DNA of 64,000 bases, taken from assembly GCA_900319275.1 (NCBI GenBank), contig ONNS01000007.1:24753-88752 (forward strand), written 5' to 3'. The position numbers were made by a program, and so were the translations under genes. Below, one piece after another: positions 59,855 through 64,000 of this stretch; position 1 is the stretch's first letter; every line of letters begins with the position of its first letter. This DNA is from an uncultured Eubacteriales bacterium (lineage in GTDB: Bacteria > Bacillota > Clostridia > Oscillospirales > Oscillospiraceae). The notes beneath the pieces are model-generated. The model saw only the letters and a list, made by a program, of their open reading frames with translations. It did no database searches and was not told the DNA's origin.

Positions 59855-62047
59855 TTAACCGATAATGACGGTCCCGTCGTAGGTCTGTCCGCCACCGTTA
59901 TAATAGTAGGGGTTGTCATACACGGGCGGCTCGGTGGGCTGTACGACGCCGAAGATGCCGGTGTCGCCGCCGATATACGGCCAGGGGAAGTCTCTCCATT
60001 CGAGCCCCTCATGCAGCGGCTGCATGATCTTGCGGAAGATCTGCGCGGCCGGGTTGCCGCTGATGCGGATGCGCTCGGGCGTGTCGAAGCCGGTCCAGAC
60101 AGCCGCCACATAATAGGGCGTGCAGCCGACGAACCAGCGGTCCTTGTAGTCGCTCGTCGTGCCGGTCTTGCCCGCGACAGGCATGTTATAGATCCAGGCC
60201 TCGGTGCCGGTACCGTAGTGGCAGGCATTCTGCAGCATATAGGTCATGACGTGGGCGGTGTTCGGTGTGAAGGCCACGGTGGTCTTCGGGGTGTTGTCGA
60301 TGATGATGTTGCCGTCGGCGTCGGTGACCATCGAGTAGCTGCGGGCATAGGTGAAGATGCCGTCGTTGACGAAGGCGTCATAGGCCTGGGCCATCTCGCG
60401 CACCGTGATGCCGTTTGTCAGCTGTCCGAGTGCCATCGGCGCGTAGGAGGCGTCGTCCGGCACGAGACTGGTCACGCCCAGCCGCTCACGCAGGAAGTTG
60501 TAGCTTGTGACAGGGCCGTCGGGCAGCTTGTCGACGATTTGCGCGGCCACGGTGTTGAGCGACAGGGTGATCGCGCGCAGGATCGTGACGACACCGTAGT
60601 TGCCGCCGCCGTCGTTCTGCGGATACCAGCTGGTACCGTTGAGATAGAGATAGGGCGAATCGTTGACGAGCGTGTTCGGGGTAATCAGCCCGAGCTCGGT
60701 CGCAGGACCGTAGGAGGCGATCGGCTTGATCGAGGAGCCGGCCGGACGCTGCGTGCCGGTGGCGCGGTTTAAGAGGAAGTTGGCCCGCTTCTCGCCCACA
60801 CCGCCGCTGAGTCCCTTGATGGCCCCGGTATAGGGATCGAGGATCACGATCGAACTCTGCAGCTGCTGATCGGAGCCGTAGGGCTTCGGGATCTGGCTCG
60901 TGTCCTGATAGATGGCGTCGATACGAGACTGTACGTCCATGTCCATGCAGGAGTAGATGTGATAGCCGCCGTTGTACACCAGGTGCGTGGCGGTCTCCTC
61001 GCTGATGCCGCGCAGCGCCATCAGATCCTGGATCACGTCCTGGATCACGACTTCTTCGTAATAGCTGTAGATCTCCTGGGTGTAGACCTCGTTCTCCGAG
61101 TGCACCAGAGCGGCGGAGATGTCCTCATTCACGGCGTCGATATAGGTGTTATAGTCGATATAGCCCTGGTCGTACATCTCGCGCAGGATGGTCTCCTGCC
61201 GCTGCTTGTTCGCGGTTTCGTCGAAGAAGGGGTCATAAGCCGTGGGCTTGTTTGTGATGCCGATGATCGCCGCGCTCTCGGCCAGCGTCAGATCCCAGAC
61301 ATCCTTGTTGAAGTAGCGGTGGGCCGCTGTCTGCACGCCCCAAGCGCCCTCACCGAAATAGACGGCGTTGAGATACCACTCGATGATCTCTTCCTTATTG
61401 TAACTCTTTTCGAGTTCAAGCGCGCTGAAGATTTCGCCCAGCTTGCGCTGAACGGTGACCTCCTTCTTGCCGGTCAGGTTTTTGATGAGCTGCTGGGTGA
61501 TCGTCGAGCCGCCGTAGGAGTCGTTGTCGGCAAAGAGCTGAACAAAGGCGCCGCTCGTGCGGTACCAGTCCACGCCCTTGTGCTCATAAAAGCGCTTGTC
61601 CTCGATAGCGACAAGGGCTTTTTCCATGTACCAGGGGATATTGTCATAGTTGACCCACTCGCGGTCCTGGCTGGCGGGCAGGGTGGCCATTTCCTGCCAG
61701 TAGCCGTTGCTGTCCTGGTAGTAGATCGTCCCGGACTCAGCCAGCTGATAGTCATCAAGCGACAGCGTGATCGAAGGCGTCAGCTGGGTCTTGACGTAGT
61801 AGGCAAAAATCAGGGCGAACAGCAGCCCGGAAATCAGAAGAATCAGCAGCAGCGAGCCGAGAAACTTGAAAACGGCGCCAATTGTACCGGCGACGGTATC
61901 GACCGTGCCGCCCATCAGAAAACCGGCAATGCGAACGCCCTTCGGCGGACGTTTTTTCTTTTTCCGTCGGGCTTTGGGCTTGCCCTCGGGCTGCGGCTGC
62001 GGCGCGCTCGGCGCCGCTGTCTTTTTACCGGTATCGGAATCACTCAT
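59855..62047 (-). CDS. Class A penicillin-binding protein (PBP1A-like)
   Basis: 730-aa bifunctional peptidoglycan synthase. Basic cytosolic N-terminus (KARRKKKKRPPKG), one transmembrane helix at about residues 65-88, GT51 glycosyltransferase domain with EDKRFYEHKGVDW and GGSTITQQLIKNL, then a transpeptidase domain with SxxK in GSSIKPIAS, SxN in TLSLNTVA and KTG in VAGKTGTTSD. Ends in a Tyr/Pro/Gly-rich tail. The ATG at 62047 has GGAGG 12 bases upstream, slightly long spacing. Part of a minus-strand run of wall genes. Confidence 0.95.
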   Translation of the reverse strand: MSDSDTGKKTAAPSAPQPQPEGKPKARRKKKKRPPKGVRIAGFLMGGTVDTVAGTIGAVFKFLGSLLLILLISGLLFALIFAYYVKTQLTPSITLSLDDYQLAESGTIYYQDSNGYWQEMATLPASQDREWVNYDNIPWYMEKALVAIEDKRFYEHKGVDWYRTSGAFVQLFADNDSYGGSTITQQLIKNLTGKKEVTVQRKLGEIFSALELEKSYNKEEIIEWYLNAVYFGEGAWGVQTAAHRYFNKDVWDLTLAESAAIIGITNKPTAYDPFFDETANKQRQETILREMYDQGYIDYNTYIDAVNEDISAALVHSENEVYTQEIYSYYEEVVIQDVIQDLMALRGISEETATHLVYNGGYHIYSCMDMDVQSRIDAIYQDTSQIPKPYGSDQQLQSSIVILDPYTGAIKGLSGGVGEKRANFLLNRATGTQRPAGSSIKPIASYGPATELGLITPNTLVNDSPYLYLNGTSWYPQNDGGGNYGVVTILRAITLSLNTVAAQIVDKLPDGPVTSYNFLRERLGVTSLVPDDASYAPMALGQLTNGITVREMAQAYDAFVNDGIFTYARSYSMVTDADGNIIIDNTPKTTVAFTPNTAHVMTYMLQNACHYGTGTEAWIYNMPVAGKTGTTSDYKDRWFVGCTPYYVAAVWTGFDTPERIRISGNPAAQIFRKIMQPLHEGLEWRDFPWPYIGGDTGIFGVVQPTEPPVYDNPYYYNGGGQTYDGTVIIG

Positions 62048-62298
62048 GCTGGGGGAACACCTCCTTGCTGGAACAGAGGAAATCAGGGGTAGCATTTCAC
62101 AGAGCGCACGAAAGAGTATACTACTCTATGATACGGGTATTATAACACAGTCTGTCAAATACAGATAGACTATTTATAAATTTTTTCCTCCGGACGGAAA
62201 TTCAGCCTCAATACCGTGTATTTTCTCCCGGACAGGGAATACTTATACTATTCCTGCGCGATTACGCAAGGCGTATTGCCTGAAGGGTGGTGAGTGAA

Positions 62299-62637
62299 GT
62301 GAGACGATGGCAGACAATTTTGCTGATGCTGCTGGCTGCGGCGGCCGTGTATCTCGGTGGCGAGGCGGCCGCGACACTTGAGCAGCCGGCGGACCCGAGC
62401 TTTCCCGCGGAGATTTACGCGGCCTTTGCGGTACGCGCCGAGCCAGCGGCTTTTTATCTGCGCCCCTGCGACGGACGGATCGCCATTTATTCGAGCCGCC
62501 GCAGCCGCGAGCCCTCGGCGCTGACCGACATTGATCTCAATACACTGCGCAGCGCGGATCTAGCCATGCTGCAGCGCGGCATCCCGGTGTCGGGCCAGAC
62601 CGAGCTGCTGATGCTGCTCGAGGACCTGGGATCGTAA
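62299..62637 (+). CDS. BofC C-terminal-domain-like protein
   Basis: 112-aa exported or membrane-anchored protein. A hydrophobic N-terminus (WQTILLMLLAAAAVYLGG) precedes a domain with FYLRPCDGRIAIYSSRR, TDIDLNTLRSADLAML and GIPVSGQTELLMLLEDL, which matches the pattern of the BofC C-terminal domain family of Firmicutes (forespore regulator of pro-sigma-K processing in B. subtilis). The match is by pattern only. The start is taken as GTG at 62299, 8 bases after AAGGGTGG; GTG at 62287 or 62290 is possible. Single gene. Confidence 0.6.
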   Translation: MRRWQTILLMLLAAAAVYLGGEAAATLEQPADPSFPAEIYAAFAVRAEPAAFYLRPCDGRIAIYSSRRSREPSALTDIDLNTLRSADLAMLQRGIPVSGQTELLMLLEDLGS

Positions 62638-62678
62638 GCGTGAAAATGCCACTGAAATCATAACTGTAAAATTAACAG

Positions 62679-62707
62679 TTGATTTCTTCCAGACAGTGCT
62701 GTACAAT
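62679..62707 (+). promoter_or_regulatory. Promoter of the DUF1292 gene
   Basis: TTGATT, 17-bp spacer, TACAAT, 38 bases before the ATG. Confidence 0.65.
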
Positions 62708-62744
62708 AAAGCTGTAAGAAAAAGAGACTGGGGAGGGAACTGTG

Positions 62745-63038
62745 ATGAGCGACGATTTTGGCAGCGATTATATCACCATTGTGGACGACGACGGACAGGA
62801 GTCTGAACTGGAGGTCGTCGACACGATCGAGTATAAAGACCAGACCTTTACGCTCTTCTTGCCCGCAGACCTGAGCGAGGACGACCCGGATTACGGCTTT
62901 ATCATCCTGCGCGAGGTGGCGGACGAAAACGGCGATACGATATTTGAATCCATCGACGACGAGGACGAGCTCAATGACGTGTACGAGCATTTCATGACGC
63001 TGCTCTTCGACGATGAGGAGGAAAACGGGCAGGCATAA
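62745..63038 (+). CDS. DUF1292 protein (YrzB-like)
   Basis: 97-aa very acidic cytosolic protein of the DUF1292 family. Pattern YITIVDDDGQESELEVVDTI, then LFLPADL and ILREVADENGDTIFESIDDE. Common near ruvX and mltG in Firmicutes; function unknown. GGAGGG lies 7 bases before the ATG at 62745; a GTG three bases earlier is less well spaced. It may be co-transcribed with the structured RNA that follows. Confidence 0.9.
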   Translation: MSDDFGSDYITIVDDDGQESELEVVDTIEYKDQTFTLFLPADLSEDDPDYGFIILREVADENGDTIFESIDDEDELNDVYEHFMTLLFDDEEENGQA

Positions 63039-63067
63039 ATCATCGGCCCGATGCGTAAACTGAATAC

Positions 63068-63272
63068 AGTCCTGCTGTGTGCGTGATGTCTTTCATGACC
63101 TTTGCGGCTCAATAAACCCACATCTCTCATAAGGGATGCCGATTTGAATCTGCGGATTGCAGACCTCCCGGCGTTTTCTGCGCTGGATGTTGGGAGCAGT
63201 GAAACAGAACTTAGGCGACCCACCTGCCTTAACGTGCAGGTTATCATTGGGCCGGCACGGCACATGCGGGCA
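63068..63272 (+). ncRNA. 6S RNA candidate
   Basis: The start AGTCCTGCTGTGTGCGT is close to the 5' end of Bacillus 6S-1 RNA as I recall it. The ends pair: CTGC and TGTGC near the 5' end with GCACA and GCAG near the 3' end. Internal hairpins (CATC/GATG, CTCCC/GGGAG, CCACCTGC/GTGCAGGT) and an unpaired middle agree with a 6S-like long hairpin with central bubble. Length about 205 nt is right. It directly precedes a strong terminator. No ORF is supported. Confidence 0.5.
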
Positions 63273-63305
63273 GCTCCCCCGGCGAAAGCCGGGGGAGCTT
63301 TTTTC
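63272..63305 (+). terminator. Terminator of the 6S-like RNA
   Basis: AGCTCCCCCGGC, loop GAAA, GCCGGGGGAGCT followed by TTTTTTC. Confidence 0.92.
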
Positions 63306-63306
63306 T

Positions 63307-63666
63307 AACTGTTAAGGCCCCTAATGGGGCCTTAACAGTTAGAAGATACTCGCGCTCGCGTCAGAAGAAGCTCGTGGCGCTCCTTCTTCCTTTACAAAAT
63401 CAAAGCAGATACTTTGATTTTGAGAGGAAAACGGAAGGAACGGATATGAAGCTTTCGCCCTGAAGGCGGAAGCGGAATGGAGTGAGTTTCGTTTGACGAC
63501 GGCGCGAGGCCTCGCTTTGCTCGGCTTAGAGAGTTTTTGCCGGGGCAAAGCTCCGGCAAAAACGGATCTGACCTTGTTTTTTCGCCTTCCAAGCGAAAAA
63601 TCAGAGGAAGATTCCCCGGAGGGGGAAATGTCTGCGCAGCAGACAAAAGGGGGGCGGGGTTCCCCC
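63307..63666 (+). repeat. Mosaic hairpin element, copy 3
   Basis: 360 bp. Hairpin AACTGTTAAGGCCCC/GGGGCCTTAACAGTT (63307-63340), AAAATCAAAG/CTTTGATTTT, GCTTTCGCC/GGCGGAAGC, GTTTTTGCCGG/CCGGCAAAAAC, TTTTTCGC/GCGAAAAA, TTCCCC/GGGGAA, TGTCTGC/GCAGACA and a GGGGG/CCCCC end. The last part is almost identical to copy 1. It lies between the 6S-like RNA and the recombinase gene. No ORF is supported. Confidence 0.75.
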
Positions 63667-63698
63667 GTTTTCTTTAGTTAAGGATACTTTTTTACATT

Positions 63699-64000
63699 TC
63701 AATCGATCTTTCCAACAAAACGGAAGATGATTTCGATTTCCTGCTGCCGGAAGCCGAAGTCGTCTTCCGTTGCTTCATGGACAATGATCTTCTCGATCAA
63801 AGTGTTTAGCAGCTCCGCAGTCAATTCCTTGGGTACACCGATCTGCTTGATCAGCTCGACCCACTTCTGGGCGTCCTCAACCGTCTGCTGTCCTGCAGCC
63901 AGCTTCGTTTTGCAGTCCTGGATTTTCTGCTCCTGCTCTTCCTGCTCCTTCTGATATCTCTGAGAGAGCATGTTGAAGTTGCTTTCCGTGATGCGGCCCG
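63699..64000 (-). CDS. Large serine recombinase, C-terminal part (continues past the window)
   Basis: About 100 residues of the 3' end; reading continues off the right edge in the same frame (GRITESNFNMLSQRYQ). A coiled-coil-like stretch (QKEQEEQEQKIQDCKTKL) leads into LTAELLNTLIEKIIVHEA and RQQEIEIIFRFVGKID, the DUF4368-type C-terminus of Tn/ICE serine site-specific recombinases (TndX-like). It marks a mobile element to the right of the window. The catalytic domain is outside the view, so integrity cannot be judged. Confidence 0.85.
   Translation of the reverse strand, partial: GRITESNFNMLSQRYQKEQEEQEQKIQDCKTKLAAGQQTVEDAQKWVELIKQIGVPKELTAELLNTLIEKIIVHEATEDDFGFRQQEIEIIFRFVGKID

Overview
The window reads as chromosomal DNA from a GC-rich, spore-forming, low-oxygen Firmicute, most like the Oscillospirales / Clostridium cluster IV group. 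This is inference. It rests on spoIIR and spoIIE, HemZ, a CarD-type regulator, a DUF512 radical-SAM protein, a SAM-I riboswitch before metK, the str operon order rpsL-rpsG-fusA-tuf, and many dispersed palindromic intergenic repeats. Coding density is high, strands alternate in short operons, and almost all of the window is core chromosome. The only clear mobile-element gene is the 3' part of a large serine recombinase at the right edge.

Layout. 0-10 kb: cysteine desulfurase (-), mtaB, the serine operon serC-serA plus an AlaX-type editing protein, a two-component system (-), and an ABC-F ATPase (-). 10-24 kb: an RluD-type pseudouridine synthase (-), the yceD/DUF177-rpmF pair behind a strong promoter and a long leader, a DUF512 protein, der plus a divergent PlsY-like protein, a PPOX-fold protein and a CarD protein (both -), hemZ with a uridine-kinase-like protein, a diguanylate cyclase, a HTH-S24 repressor and spoIIR. 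24-32 kb: hydrolases, a MATE exporter, a CstA-like carrier, alr with a lipoprotein, a PfkB kinase, a free-methionine sulfoxide reductase and a TraX-like protein. 32-37 kb: the str operon. 37-45 kb: a YczE-like membrane protein, a tandem 160-bp repeat, tRNA-Thr and tRNA-Tyr (-), a strongly structured transcribed region ahead of a GH25 lysozyme, a DUF5662 protein, an amylosucrase-fructokinase pair, an IscR-like Rrf2 regulator and DegV. 45-64 kb: a rhodanese-chagasin lipoprotein, tex and spoIIE (-), ahcY, mgtE, riboswitch-metK-DUF1643-NUDIX, an eight-SH3 NlpC/P60 hydrolase, a small conserved protein and a class A PBP (-), a BofC-like protein, a DUF1292 protein, a 6S-like RNA, a hairpin-rich repeat and the recombinase.

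How genes fit together. Sucrose splitting by the amylosucrase would yield an alpha-glucan and fructose, and the adjacent fructokinase would phosphorylate the fructose. AhcY and the riboswitch-controlled MetK belong to the same S-adenosylmethionine cycle. SpoIIE and SpoIIR are the two proteins that lead to sigma-F and sigma-E activation in the sporulation cascade. The NlpC/P60 hydrolase, PBP, lysozyme, alanine racemase and the PlsY-like protein point to envelope work.

The most unusual content is not protein coding. (1) About 350 nt between the tRNA genes and the lysozyme gene fold by eye into successive multi-hairpin modules, two of them closed four-way junctions, downstream of a plausible promoter. 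(2) Three large copies of a mosaic hairpin element (12170, 16072, 63307) share blocks and keep hairpins through compensatory changes. (3) A shared upstream element sits before both yceD and spoIIE. Several other terminal-inverted-repeat elements are dispersed through the window.
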